From positions 3,952,880 to 4,016,879 of the forward strand of contig NZ_JAUSQV010000001.1 in NCBI RefSeq assembly GCF_030811475.1: a stretch of 64,000 bases of DNA, read 5' to 3'. The first letter of the stretch is position 1, and the number at the start of each line of letters is the position of its first letter. Of this stretch, positions 48,146 through 60,020 are shown in pieces. The notes beneath the pieces were generated by a model that made no database searches, was not told the DNA's origin, and saw only the letters and a list, made by a program, of their open reading frames with translations. Source of the DNA: Nakamurella flavida (GTDB taxonomy: Bacteria; Actinomycetota; Actinomycetes; Mycobacteriales; Nakamurellaceae). The translations under genes were made by a program, and so were the position numbers.

Positions 48146-48628
48146 TCAGTCGAGCTCGGTGCCGGCCGGCAGGACGCCCCAGCGGACGAGCTGCTCGGTG
48201 AGATCCTCCGGGCTCATGTCGTAGATGACCGCCAGTGACCGCAGGTCCTCGGCGCGGATGGTCAGCACCTTGCCGTTGTAGTCACCGCGCTGCGACTGGA
48301 TCGCGGCGGCGTACCGGGCCAGCGGACCGGCCTGGTGGGTGGGCAGCTCGCCGAGGCGCTGCAGGTCGATGACCAGCCGCGGGCTGGGAGCGCCGCGGCG
48401 GGTCGCCCGGGCGTCGGGGAGCAGCTCGGCGACGGGCACTCCGTAGAATTCGGCCAGCTCAGCGAGCTTCGCGACGGTCACCGCGCGGTCGCCGCGCTCG
48501 TACGAGCCGACGACCACGGCCTTCCAGCGGCCGTCGGACTTCTCTTCGACCCCGTGCAGGCTCAGTCCCTGTTGGGCGCGGATGGCGCGCAACCGGGCGC
48601 CGAGCGCATGTGCATAGTCCTGGGACAT
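48146..48628 (-). CDS. bldD: developmental regulator BldD, c-di-GMP-responsive
   Basis: A 160-residue regulator with an N-terminal XRE helix-turn-helix (ALGARLRAIRAQQGLSLHGVEEKS...VVGSYERGDRAVTVAKLAELAEFY) and a C-terminal dimerisation domain. The c-di-GMP signature RxD-X8-RxxD is intact as RGDYNGKVLTIRAED, with Arg114, Asp116, Arg125 and Asp128 at the same numbers as in Streptomyces coelicolor. It should therefore dimerise on tetrameric c-di-GMP and repress its targets. ATG 48628 has GGGAG 6 nt upstream, so the longer reading from 48772 is rejected. A BldD-box-like site overlaps its own promoter. Confidence 0.94.
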   Translation of the reverse strand: MSQDYAHALGARLRAIRAQQGLSLHGVEEKSDGRWKAVVVGSYERGDRAVTVAKLAELAEFYGVPVAELLPDARATRRGAPSPRLVIDLQRLGELPTHQAGPLARYAAAIQSQRGDYNGKVLTIRAEDLRSLAVIYDMSPEDLTEQLVRWGVLPAGTELD

Positions 48629-48699
48629 TTCCCACTCCCGATCTCGGTCGAGGCGGGACCGCCAAGGTGGGAACCCGGTCCGACTCGTCCATTGCTGTA

Positions 48700-48712
48700 A
48701 TACGCAGAGTAG
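48700..48712. promoter_or_regulatory. BldD-box-like site 1 (bldD promoter)
   Basis: ATACGCAGAGTAG matches 7 of 9 fixed positions of the published BldD pattern TNACNC(A/T)GNGTNA and overlaps TACTCT, a possible bldD -10, about 72 nt before the bldD start. Autorepression, known in Streptomyces, is the simplest reading. Confidence 0.5.
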
Positions 48713-48906
48713 TCGGACATCGGGCTCCGTGGCGAACCGAATCGCGGCCCGTTCGGTTGAATCAGCGGCCACCGAGCCGCGCCCGCCGCCACCCGGCGGG
48801 GTGTCGCTCCGTCGAACAGTGACCGGACGACCCGCTCCCGGGGGATACGGGCTTCCCGACCGGGTGAGATCGGTTGATCACGGCCCGGCCCGGCCGACGA
48901 CGAATG

Positions 48907-48919
48907 TGTCGCAGAGTCA
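48907..48919. promoter_or_regulatory. BldD-box-like site 2
   Basis: TGTCGCAGAGTCA matches 8 of 9 fixed positions of TNACNC(A/T)GNGTNA and shares the core CGCAGAGT with site 1, 207 nt away. It lies between the bldD and pyrR promoters. Confidence 0.45.
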
Positions 48920-49026
48920 GCACGCCGCAGCGGCCCGCCGACGACGGGCGGGCTGCCCGACCCGCCCCGGACCTCCTCCGGGCGCCCGCGCCCCGACGGT
49001 CGACCATCGGTCCCATGACGCGGGGG

Positions 49027-49032
49027 TAGGGT
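49027..49032 (+). promoter_or_regulatory. possible -10 element of the pyr operon
   Basis: TAGGGT fits TANNNT and would give a leader of about 55 nt carrying the PyrR-loop-like structure. The best upstream -35-like hexamer (TCGACC, 49000-49005) is 21 nt away, longer than usual. Confidence 0.4.
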
Positions 49033-49050
49033 CTGGTCCCGAACCCAGAC

Positions 49051-49086
49051 ATCCTTTAAATCCGTCCCGAGAGGCGGGGAAGGAGG
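49051..49086 (+). promoter_or_regulatory. PyrR-binding-loop-like element masking the pyrR RBS
   Basis: The segment reads TCC-G-TCCC-GAGAGGC-GGGGA-AGGA. It has the invariant GAGAGGC loop, an upper stem (49065-49068 with 77-80), a purine bulge and a lower stem TCC/GGA, like the Bacillus PyrR-binding loop. Its 3' arm is the AAGGAGG ribosome-binding site of pyrR (ATG 49093). UMP-bound PyrR would thus block translation, as described for Mycobacterium smegmatis. Confidence 0.7.
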
Positions 49087-49092
49087 TCCGAG

Positions 49093-49782
49093 ATGTCGGC
49101 TGTCCCCGCCCCGCACGACGGCGCCACCGAGTCCGGTCCCACCGAGCAGTCCGCGACCGCACTTCCCGCCCGTGACCAGGCCGGTGCGCTGCGGTCGGAG
49201 ATCCTGTCGCCGGTCACGCTGGCCCGCACGGTCGACCGCATCGCCCACCAGATCCTGGAACGCCACGGCGAGGACGACATCGTCCTGCTGGGCATCCCCA
49301 CCCGCGGTGTGCACCTGGCCCGCCGGCTGGCCGGGCGGCTGGCCACCTTCGCCGGCCCCTCCGCCGGACGCATCTCCGTCGGGTCCTTGGACATCACCCT
49401 CTACCGCGACGACCTGCGGCGACACCCCCCGCGGGCGCTGGAGGAGACCAGCCTGCCCGACGACGGCATCGACAACGCGGTGGTGGTCCTCGTCGACGAC
49501 GTCCTGTACTCCGGCCGGACGGTCCGGGCGGCGCTGGACGCGCTGCGCGACCACGGCCGGCCGCGCATCGTCCAGCTCGCCGTGCTGGTCGATCGGGGCC
49601 ACCGGCAGTTGCCGATCCGCGCCGACTACGTGGGCAAGAACATCCCGACCGCCTTCACCGACGACGTCGCCGTCCGCATGGTCGAGACCGACGGGGTGGA
49701 CAGCGTGGATCTGGTCCGTCGGGACGCCGGCGGGCCCGTGAGCGGGGCCGCGCGCCCGACGGCCGGGAGTGATCGGCGATGA
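49093..49782 (+). CDS. pyrR: bifunctional pyr regulator / uracil phosphoribosyltransferase PyrR
   Basis: A 229-residue PyrR that binds pyr leader RNA when loaded with UMP and has uracil phosphoribosyltransferase activity. The PRPP loop [21 protein letters not shown] and the blocks [34 protein letters not shown] and [17 protein letters not shown] are conserved. The first 30 residues and the last 20 are extra compared with the 180-residue norm. Upstream lies a PyrR-binding-loop-like hairpin containing the RBS. The stop overlaps the pyrB start (ATGA). Confidence 0.95.
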   Translation: MSAVPAPHDGATESGPTEQSATALPARDQAGALRSEILSPVTLARTVDRIAHQILERHGEDDIVLLGIPTRGVHLARRLAGRLATFAGPSAGRISVGSLDITLYRDDLRRHPPRALEETSLPDDGIDNAVVVLVDDVLYSGRTVRAALDALRDHGRPRIVQLAVLVDRGHRQLPIRADYVGKNIPTAFTDDVAVRMVETDGVDSVDLVRRDAGGPVSGAARPTAGSDRR

Positions 49783-50984
49783 GCCGCCCCGTCCCCACCC
49801 CCCGCGAGGCCCGGGAGGCCGAGATGCGCACACGGTCCGTGACGGCACCCACGGTGACCGACGATCCGACCTCCTCGGCATTCGGGCACGAAAGGTCGTC
49901 CGGCCCGTCGGTCGACGCCCCGTCCTTCCGGGCCGCTCCGGCTCCTCCGGGGCAGACCGCCGCCGTCACCCGTTCGGGGACGGTCGCAGGTGCCGGAGCG
50001 CAGGTCGGTGACGATCCCGGCGTCGACGGGCCCGTCCGCACCGGCATCCACGTCCCCCCGCATCTGTTGTCGGCCGCCGATCTGGACCGGGACACCGCGC
50101 TGCACGTCCTGGACACCGCGGCCCGCATCGAGCAGGCCATCGGGCGACGCGAGGTCCGCAAGCTGCCGACCCTGCGCGGCCGCACCGTGGTCAACCTGTT
50201 CTTCGAGGACTCCACCCGCACCCGGATCTCCTTCGAGCTGGCCGCCAAGCGGCTGTCGGCCGATGTCATCAACTTCTCCGCCAAGGGCTCCTCGGTGTCC
50301 AAGGGGGAGTCGCTGAAGGACACCGCCTGGACCCTGCAGGCCATGGGCGCCGACGCGGTGGTCTGTCGGCACTCATCCTCCGGTGCCCCGCAGCGGCTGT
50401 CCGGGTGGGTGGACGGTGCCGTCATCAACGCCGGGGACGGCACCCACGAGCACCCGACCCAGGCCCTGCTCGACGCGTACACGCTGCGCCGGCACCTGGG
50501 GGACCTGCGCGGCCGCCGGATCGTCATCGTCGGTGACGTGCTGCACTCCCGGGTCGCCCGCTCCAACGTGCTGCTGCTGCACACCCTGGGCGCCCAGGTC
50601 ACGCTGGTCGCGCCGCCGACCCTGCTCCCGGTGGGCGTGGGCAGCTGGCCGGTGCAGGTCTCCTACGACCTGGACGCCGCGCTGCTCGGAGCGGACGCGG
50701 TGATGATGCTGCGGGTGCAGGCCGAGCGGATGGCCGGCGCCTTCTTCCCCACCGCGCGGGAGTACAGCCGCGGGTACGGCCTGGACCGCCGCCGGCACGA
50801 CCTGCTGGCCGGGCACGGCATCGTGCTGCACCCGGGGCCGATGAACCGCGGCATGGAGATCACCCCCGAGGTCGCCGACGGCGTCGACTCGGTGATCGTC
50901 GAACAGGTCGCCAACGGGGTGACCGTCCGGATGGCCGTGCTGTACCTGCTGCTGTCCGGCGAACTCACCCCGGGTGCCGCGTGA
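49779..50984 (+). CDS. pyrB: aspartate carbamoyltransferase catalytic chain with N-terminal extension
   Basis: A 401-residue ATCase that joins carbamoyl phosphate and aspartate. Active-site motifs are [45 protein letters not shown] and HPGPMNRG. The catalytic domain starts near residue 90 ([13 protein letters not shown]); before it is a disordered Ser/Pro/Ala-rich stretch not present in usual 310-residue enzymes. The ATG at 49779 overlaps the pyrR stop. A later start, for example a GTG or ATG within this stretch, cannot be excluded. No pyrI regulatory chain is present. Confidence 0.92.
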   Translation: MSRPVPTPREAREAEMRTRSVTAPTVTDDPTSSAFGHERSSGPSVDAPSFRAAPAPPGQTAAVTRSGTVAGAGAQVGDDPGVDGPVRTGIHVPPHLLSAADLDRDTALHVLDTAARIEQAIGRREVRKLPTLRGRTVVNLFFEDSTRTRISFELAAKRLSADVINFSAKGSSVSKGESLKDTAWTLQAMGADAVVCRHSSSGAPQRLSGWVDGAVINAGDGTHEHPTQALLDAYTLRRHLGDLRGRRIVIVGDVLHSRVARSNVLLLHTLGAQVTLVAPPTLLPVGVGSWPVQVSYDLDAALLGADAVMMLRVQAERMAGAFFPTAREYSRGYGLDRRRHDLLAGHGIVLHPGPMNRGMEITPEVADGVDSVIVEQVANGVTVRMAVLYLLLSGELTPGAA

Positions 50985-51039
50985 ACGCGCCCGCCCGACC
51001 CGCACACCCGATGGACCGAGAAGCAAGGTGCCCCAGCCG

Positions 51040-52365
51040 ATGACCACCCCCGCCCTGTTGATCCGCGGCGCCGCCCCCTACGGCGAGGAGCCGGCCGACG
51101 TGCTGGTCGCCGACGGGCTGATCGCCGCCGTCGGTGTCGAGGCGGCGGGCCACCCCGCCGCCGCCGACGCCACCGTGCTGGACGCGTCCGGCCTCATGCT
51201 GCTGCCCGGTCTGGTCGATCTGCACACCCATCTGCGCGAGCCCGGCCGGGAGGACGCGGAGACGGTCGAGACCGGTTCGCGCGCAGCCGCTCTCGGTGGG
51301 TACACCGCGGTGTTCGCGATGCCCAACACCGACCCGGTGGCCGACACCGCGGGCGTCGTCGAGCAGGTGTTCCGGCTGGGTGCCGCGGTCGGCCTGGTCG
51401 ACGTGCACCCGATCGGCGCCGTCACCGTGGGCCGCAAGGGCGAGCGGCTGGCCGAGCTGACGGCGATGGCCACCTCCGCCGCGCAGGTCCGGGTGTTCTC
51501 CGACGACGGCGACTGCGTCTCCGACGCGTTGCTCATGCGGCGCGCACTGGAGTACGTGAAGAGCTTCGACGGGGTCATCGCCCAGCACGCCCAGGAGCCG
51601 CGGCTCACCGTCGGCGCCCAGATGCACGAGGGCGACTGGTCGGCCCGGCTCGGGATGACCGGCTGGCCCGCGGTCGCCGAGGAGGCGATCATCGCCCGGG
51701 ACTGCCTGCTGACCGACCACGTCGGATCGCGGCTGCACGTCTGCCATGTGTCCACGGCCGGTTCCGTGCAGGTGCTCGCCGCGGCCAAGGCCCGCGGCAC
51801 CGCGGTGACCGCGGAGGTCACCCCGCACCACCTGATCCTCACCGACGCCCGCGCGGAGGGCTACGACCCGGTGTTCAAGGTCAACCCGCCGTTGCGCACG
51901 GACACCGATGTGGCCGCCGTCCGGCAGGCCCTCGCCGACGGCACGATCGACATCGTCGCGACCGATCACGCGCCGCACGCCCAGCAGGACAAGGAGTGCG
52001 AGTGGGACCACGCGTCCCCGGGGATGCTCGGCCTGCAGACCGCGCTGTCCGTCGTGATCGAGACGATGGTGCACACCGGGGCGCTGGACTGGCGGGGGGT
52101 GGCCCGGGTGCTGTCCGAGAACCCCGCCCGCATCGGCGGGCTGACCGACCAGGGACGGCCGGTCGCCGTCGGCGAGCCGGCCAACCTGGTGCTCGTCGAC
52201 CCGGAGGCGCGGTGGACGGTGCGCGGCGCCGAGCTCGCCAGCCTGTCGGCCAACACCCCGTTCGAGGGGGTGGAGCTGCCCGGCCGGGTGGTCACCACGT
52301 TGCTCCGCGGCCGACCCACCGTGCTCGACGGCGTGCTCGTCGATCCCGCCGGGGCGGGTGCCTGA
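51040..52365 (+). CDS. pyrC: dihydroorotase PyrC
   Basis: A 441-residue class I zinc dihydroorotase. Metal motifs are [16 protein letters not shown], the His of [19 protein letters not shown] and the catalytic Asp in [28 protein letters not shown] is the family block for carbamoyl-aspartate binding. The ATG at 51040 gives the usual N-terminus [13 protein letters not shown] 51028 and GTG 50974 are upstream alternatives. The stop overlaps the next gene by one base (TGATG). Confidence 0.94.
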   Translation: MTTPALLIRGAAPYGEEPADVLVADGLIAAVGVEAAGHPAAADATVLDASGLMLLPGLVDLHTHLREPGREDAETVETGSRAAALGGYTAVFAMPNTDPVADTAGVVEQVFRLGAAVGLVDVHPIGAVTVGRKGERLAELTAMATSAAQVRVFSDDGDCVSDALLMRRALEYVKSFDGVIAQHAQEPRLTVGAQMHEGDWSARLGMTGWPAVAEEAIIARDCLLTDHVGSRLHVCHVSTAGSVQVLAAAKARGTAVTAEVTPHHLILTDARAEGYDPVFKVNPPLRTDTDVAAVRQALADGTIDIVATDHAPHAQQDKECEWDHASPGMLGLQTALSVVIETMVHTGALDWRGVARVLSENPARIGGLTDQGRPVAVGEPANLVLVDPEARWTVRGAELASLSANTPFEGVELPGRVVTTLLRGRPTVLDGVLVDPAGAGA

Positions 52366-52946
52366 TGGACCGCGTGCTGCTGACCCTGGCCCTGGTCGTC
52401 CTCGTCCTGCTCATCTTCGGCGGGCTGTGGTGGGGCTGGCGCAATCGCGCCCGGCGACAGGGCGACATCCCCGCCCTGCCCACGGTTCCCGCGGTGAGCG
52501 GGCCCCAGCTCACCCCTCCGTTGGCCGGGGTCTACATCTCCACCACCCGCGCAGGTTCGTGGCAGGACCGGGTCGTCGTGCACGGCCTCGGTCGCCGGGC
52601 CAAGGCATCCCTGGAACTGGCCGACGACGGCGTGCTGATCGACCGGGTCGGCGAGGACCCGATCTTCCTGCCGATGGCCGTGATCACCACCGTGGCCACC
52701 GCGCCGGGCATCGCCGGCAAGGTGATGGGCATGCCCGCCGGTGTGCTCGTGCTGACCTGGCGGAACGGGGAGGCCCTGCTGGACAGCGGGTTCCGGTCCG
52801 ACGACCCCGACGAGCAGGACACCTGGCTGGCCGCGGCGCAGGCCGCGCTGGTCGGGCACGGCCCTCAGGACACCCCCGACGGCGGGCCCACCGCGGCACC
52901 GTCCCGGGCATCCCACGAAGACGGATCGCAGGAGGACGAACGATGA
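52365..52946 (+). CDS. PH-like membrane protein of the pyr operon
   Basis: A 193-residue protein with one N-terminal membrane segment ([22 protein letters not shown]). A PH-like beta region follows ([57 protein letters not shown]) and then an acidic tail. It occupies the place of Rv1382 between pyrC and carA in M. tuberculosis, and orthologues occur in Streptomyces pyr operons. Function is unknown. Both ends overlap the neighbouring genes, so it is strictly co-translated with pyrimidine enzymes. Confidence 0.85.
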   Translation: MDRVLLTLALVVLVLLIFGGLWWGWRNRARRQGDIPALPTVPAVSGPQLTPPLAGVYISTTRAGSWQDRVVVHGLGRRAKASLELADDGVLIDRVGEDPIFLPMAVITTVATAPGIAGKVMGMPAGVLVLTWRNGEALLDSGFRSDDPDEQDTWLAAAQAALVGHGPQDTPDGGPTAAPSRASHEDGSQEDER

Positions 52947-54204
52947 GCACAACCGTGCCGGCGCTGCTGGTGCTGGAGGACGGCCGGGTGCACGGCGGCG
53001 AGGGCTTCGGCGCCGTGGGCACCACGTTCGGCGAGGCCGTCTTCGCCACCGGGATGACCGGCTACCAGGAGACGATGACCGATCCGTCCTACCGCCGTCA
53101 GGTCGTGGTGGCCACCGCGCCGCAGATCGGCAACACCGGCTGGGTGGCCGGCGGCGGCGCCGCGAGCCACTCCAGCGACGGCGTCACCCCCGACTTCCCC
53201 GCGTCGGACGACGAGTCCGCGGCGATCTGGGTGGCCGGCCTGGTCATCCGCGATCTGTCCCCGCGGCCGTCCAACTGGCGCTCCGGCGGTTCGCTGGCCG
53301 ACGAGATGCGCCGACAGGACATCGTCGGCATCGCCGGGGTGGACACCCGCTCGCTGACCCGGCACCTGCGGTCCGCCGGGGCGATGCGCTGCGGGATCTT
53401 CTCCGGTCCGGACGCCGAGCGTCCGGTCGACGAGCTCCTCGCCGAGGTCCGGGCCAGCCCGGGGATGACCGGCGCCGATCTCACCGGTGACGTCACCACC
53501 ACGCAGGCCTACGTCGTCGAGCCGGAGGGGGAGTCGCGATTCACCGTGGCTGCGCTGGATCTCGGCATCAAGGCGAACACCCCGCGGATGATGGCCGAGC
53601 GCGGGATCACCGTGCACGTGCTGCCCGCCGACACGACCCTCGAGCAGATCGAGGCGCTGGACGTGGACGGGGTGTTCCTGTCCAACGGCCCGGGCGACCC
53701 GGCCGCCGCGGACTCCGTCGTCGCGCTCACCCGCCAGGTGCTCGAGCGGCGGATCCCGTTCTTCGGCATCTGCTTCGGCAACCAGATCCTGGGCCGCGCC
53801 CTGGAGATGGACACCTTCAAGCTGCCCTTCGGGCATCGCGGCATCAACCAGCCGGTGGTCGACCACCGCACCGGGCGGGTGCTGGTCAGCTCGCACAACC
53901 ACGGGTTCGCCGTCGCCCGGCCCGAGGTCGGGGTCGACGGGGACGGCACCTTCCCGACGCCGTTCGGCGCCGCCCGGGTCGCCTTCAGCTCGCTGAACGA
54001 CGGCGTCGTGGAGGGCCTGGAATGCCTCGACGTGCCGGCCTTCTCGGTGCAGTTCCACCCCGAGGCCGCGGCCGGGCCGCACGACGCCCGCTACCTGTTC
54101 GAGCGGTTCTGCGAGCTCATGGCGGCCGGCCCGGCGGCCACGGGGGAGACCGCCGCCGCTGTCCCCCCGTCCACGATCACCCCTGCCACCGGAGAGGGTG
54201 CCTG

Positions 54205-54205
<1 letters not shown>
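52943..54205 (+). CDS. carA: carbamoyl-phosphate synthase small (glutaminase) subunit
   Basis: A 420-residue CarA that hydrolyses glutamine and passes ammonia to CarB. The N-terminal domain begins [17 protein letters not shown]. The class I amidotransferase shows the nucleophile elbow FFGICFGNQ (Cys277), [10 protein letters not shown] and the catalytic His in [11 protein letters not shown]. The ATG at 52943 overlaps the membrane protein stop and is preceded by AGGAGG. A roughly 40-residue segment after GNTGWV ([17 protein letters not shown]) is longer than usual. The stop and the carB ATG share one base. Confidence 0.95.
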
Positions 54206-57582
<3,377 letters not shown>

Positions 57583-57592
57583 GCAGCCGCGG

Positions 57593-58666
57593 ATGAGCGA
57601 GCAGATGCTCTACCGGGCGTTGAGCCGCGCCGTGCTGTTCCGCCTCGGCGGGGGTGATCCGGAGCGGGCGCACCACCTGACGATGGCGGCGCTCGCCCGG
57701 ATCGGCCGGGTCGCGCCGGCCCGGCGGACGCTGGCGCGGCTGCTGGACACCCCCGCCCCGCGCCGGGTGTTCGGGCTGGATTTCCCGTCCCCGGTCGGGC
57801 TGGCCGCCGGGATGGACAAGAACGCCGTGGCCGTCCAGGCCTGGCCCGCCCTGGGGTTCGGGTTCGTCGAGGTCGGCACGGTCACCGCGCACGCCCAGCA
57901 CGGCAACCCGCAGCCCCGGCTGTTCCGGCTGCGGACCTCCGAGGCCATCGTGAACCGGATGGGGTTCAACAACGAGGGTGCGGCGGCCCTGGCCACCACG
58001 TTGGCCGCGGCGGGTCCGGTCGGCGTGCCCATCGGGGTGTCCCTCGGCAAGTCCAAGATCACCCCGGTGGCCGAGGCCGTCGAGGACTACCTGACCTCGC
58101 TGCGGCTGGTCCACCCGTACGCCGACTACCTGGCCATCAACGTCTCCTCGCCCAACACCCCCGGGCTGCGCTCCCTGCAGGACCGGGCCCCGCTGGACGA
58201 GCTGCTCGGCGCGATGACCGCGGAGGCCGCCGCGCTGGCTCCCTCCCGGCCGGACGGCCGCCCGGTGCCGGTGCTGGTCAAGATCGCCCCCGACCTGACC
58301 GACCACGCGGTGGCCGAGGTGCTCGAGGTGTGCCAGGACCGCGGCGTCGCCGGGGTCATCGCCACCAACACCACGCTCGACCGGTCCGGGGTGTCCACCA
58401 CCGAGCTGGGGATGGCCGCCGAGGTCGGCGGGCTCTCCGGTCGGCCGCTGCGCCGGCGGGCTCTGGGCGTGGTGCGCTTCGTGACCAGCCACAGCGATCT
58501 GCCGGTCATCGGGGTCGGCGGGATCAGTGACGTGGATGCCGCCCTGGCCATGCTCGACGCGGGCGCCAGCCTGCTGCAGCTCTACACGGGGTTCATCTTC
58601 GGCGGGCCGGGCCTGGTTCGGGACATCAACCGGGCCGTCGCGGCCCGCGACGCAGGGGAGAACTGA
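57593..58666 (+). CDS. pyrD: quinone-dependent dihydroorotate dehydrogenase PyrD
   Basis: A 357-residue class 2 dihydroorotate dehydrogenase, membrane-associated through its N-terminal helices ([24 protein letters not shown]). FMN and substrate motifs are [52 protein letters not shown] (the class 2 catalytic Ser), GLSGRPL and [11 protein letters not shown]. The ATG at 57593 begins MSEQMLYRA; the longer reading from 57563 adds overlap with carB. The stop shares one base with the pyrF ATG. Streptomyces has the same carB-pyrD-pyrF order. Confidence 0.96.
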   Translation: MSEQMLYRALSRAVLFRLGGGDPERAHHLTMAALARIGRVAPARRTLARLLDTPAPRRVFGLDFPSPVGLAAGMDKNAVAVQAWPALGFGFVEVGTVTAHAQHGNPQPRLFRLRTSEAIVNRMGFNNEGAAALATTLAAAGPVGVPIGVSLGKSKITPVAEAVEDYLTSLRLVHPYADYLAINVSSPNTPGLRSLQDRAPLDELLGAMTAEAAALAPSRPDGRPVPVLVKIAPDLTDHAVAEVLEVCQDRGVAGVIATNTTLDRSGVSTTELGMAAEVGGLSGRPLRRRALGVVRFVTSHSDLPVIGVGGISDVDAALAMLDAGASLLQLYTGFIFGGPGLVRDINRAVAARDAGEN

Positions 58667-59502
58667 TGGGGCAGGACGCGTTCGGAGCCCGGCTGGCTGC
58701 GGCGACGGCGGCCCGTGGGCCGCTGTGCGTCGGGATCGACCCGCACGCCGCACTGCTGGGCGCGTGGGGCCTGGACGACACCGTCGCCGGGCTGGAGTCG
58801 TTCGCCCGCACCGCCGTCGAGGCGTTGGCCGACACCGTGGCCGTCCTCAAGCCGCAGTCGGCGTTCTTCGAGCGCTTCGGCTCGCGCGGGGTGGCCGTGC
58901 TCGAACGGGTCATCGCCGACGCGCAGCAGGCCGGCGCGCTGGTGCTGGTCGACGCCAAGCGGGGTGACATCGGCTCGACGATGGCCGCCTACGCCGACGC
59001 GTATCTGGGGGACGGCTCGCCGCTGGCCGGGGACGCGGTCACCGTGTCCCCGTTCCTCGGCTTCGGCTCGCTGCGTCCGGCGGTCGACCTCGCGCTGGCC
59101 ACCGGCCGCGGGGTGTTCGTCCTGGCGCTGACCTCCAACCCGGAGGGCGCCGCGGTGCAGCATGCCCGGGCCGCCGACGACCGCCGGGTCGCCCAGGTGA
59201 TCGCCGACGAGGCCGCCGCGGTCAACGCCGGGGCCGCGCCGCTCGGTTCGGTGGGACTGGTCGTCGGCGCGACGGTCGGGCGCACCGGGGTGGACCTGAC
59301 CGCGGTCAACGGCCCCCTGCTGGCCCCGGGCCTGGGGGCCCAGGGGGCCACCGTGGACGATCTGCGCGTGGTCTTCGGGGACGACCTGTCCGCCGTGCTG
59401 CCCACCACCAGCCGCGAGGTGCTCGGGGCGGGCCCGGGTGTCAGCGCACTGCGTGACGCCGCCCGCCGCCAGATCGACGGGCTGCGCGCCGTCATCGGCT
59501 GA
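58666..59502 (+). CDS. pyrF: orotidine 5'-phosphate decarboxylase, type 2
   Basis: A 278-residue decarboxylase of the actinobacterial/myxococcal type (TIGR02127). Seen are LCVGIDPHAALL, VAVLKPQSAFFERFG, and the catalytic LVDAKRGDIGSTMAAYADAYL with the Asp-Lys-Asp array. GVFVLALTSNPEGAAVQ and GLVVGATVGR complete the phosphate site. It ends the UMP operon. pyrE is absent from the window, so orotate phosphoribosyltransferase must be encoded elsewhere. Confidence 0.96.
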   Translation: MGQDAFGARLAAATAARGPLCVGIDPHAALLGAWGLDDTVAGLESFARTAVEALADTVAVLKPQSAFFERFGSRGVAVLERVIADAQQAGALVLVDAKRGDIGSTMAAYADAYLGDGSPLAGDAVTVSPFLGFGSLRPAVDLALATGRGVFVLALTSNPEGAAVQHARAADDRRVAQVIADEAAAVNAGAAPLGSVGLVVGATVGRTGVDLTAVNGPLLAPGLGAQGATVDDLRVVFGDDLSAVLPTTSREVLGAGPGVSALRDAARRQIDGLRAVIG

Positions 59503-59545
59503 AAATCGCTGGCCATCCGGTGGCGGGCATCCGCAGACTCCGGGG

Positions 59546-59950
59546 ATGGCCAGGCGACCCCGGGGTGCGACGTTCGCCGAGATCGTCCGGCAGGTCCGCG
59601 AGGCCCCGGCGGCCGTCGTGGTACCGGTTCCGCTCCTCCGGGGCCCCGACGGGCGTGCCTACTTCGCGATCGAGGAGGAGGAGATCGACCCCGACCGCGC
59701 GCTCGCCCTGGTCGCGGCGGGAGCCCTTGTCGCCTGGGACTACTGCGGCGGGCTCGGGCACGGGCCGTGCTCGCCGCTGGACTGGTTCGACGCCCGGGAC
59801 CGGGCACGGATGGTCGCGGCCGGCCCGCCCTTGCTGCGTGATGCCGATGCCGGCCGGGGACATCTGGTGGAGCTGTGCGCGCCGGACGGCCAGGCCCTCG
59901 TCCTGGCCATGCTGGATGTGCGGTGGGGGGACCTGATGTACCGGCGGTGA
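59546..59950 (+). CDS. hypothetical protein
   Basis: A 134-residue soluble protein beginning MARRPRGATFAEIVRQVREAP, with PLLRGPDGRAYFAIEEEEIDPDRALALVAAGALVAWDYCGG in the middle and VLAMLDVRWGDLMYRR at the end. Strand-helix alternation suggests a small alpha/beta fold. I do not recognise the family. The ATG at 59546 lies 6 nt after CAGACT, a near-consensus -10, so a leaderless start is possible. It occupies the spot after pyrF where many actinobacteria carry mihF and gmk, so synteny breaks here. Confidence 0.55.
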   Translation: MARRPRGATFAEIVRQVREAPAAVVVPVPLLRGPDGRAYFAIEEEEIDPDRALALVAAGALVAWDYCGGLGHGPCSPLDWFDARDRARMVAAGPPLLRDADAGRGHLVELCAPDGQALVLAMLDVRWGDLMYRR

Positions 59951-60020
59951 CCCGGGCCGGGATCTGCCGCCCGTCGTCGGTGGGCGCCGGTACCGTCGGG
60001 TCACCGAGCGGGGGAGGGCC

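Larger units (their letters stand above)
48629..49092. other. 464-nt divergent regulatory region bldD / pyrR
   Basis: Contains two BldD-box-like sites (48700-48712, 48907-48919), a possible bldD -10 (TACTCT, minus strand 48711-48706), a possible pyrR -10 (TAGGGT 49027-49032) and the PyrR-loop-like leader. An open plus-strand frame (48729-49175) crosses it but has no family resemblance or RBS. Confidence 0.6.

Noticed and set aside
48729-49175. A 148-codon plus-strand frame in the bldD/pyrR gap.
   Set aside because: No RBS, no recognisable motif, and it runs through the PyrR-loop-like leader and into pyrR out of frame.
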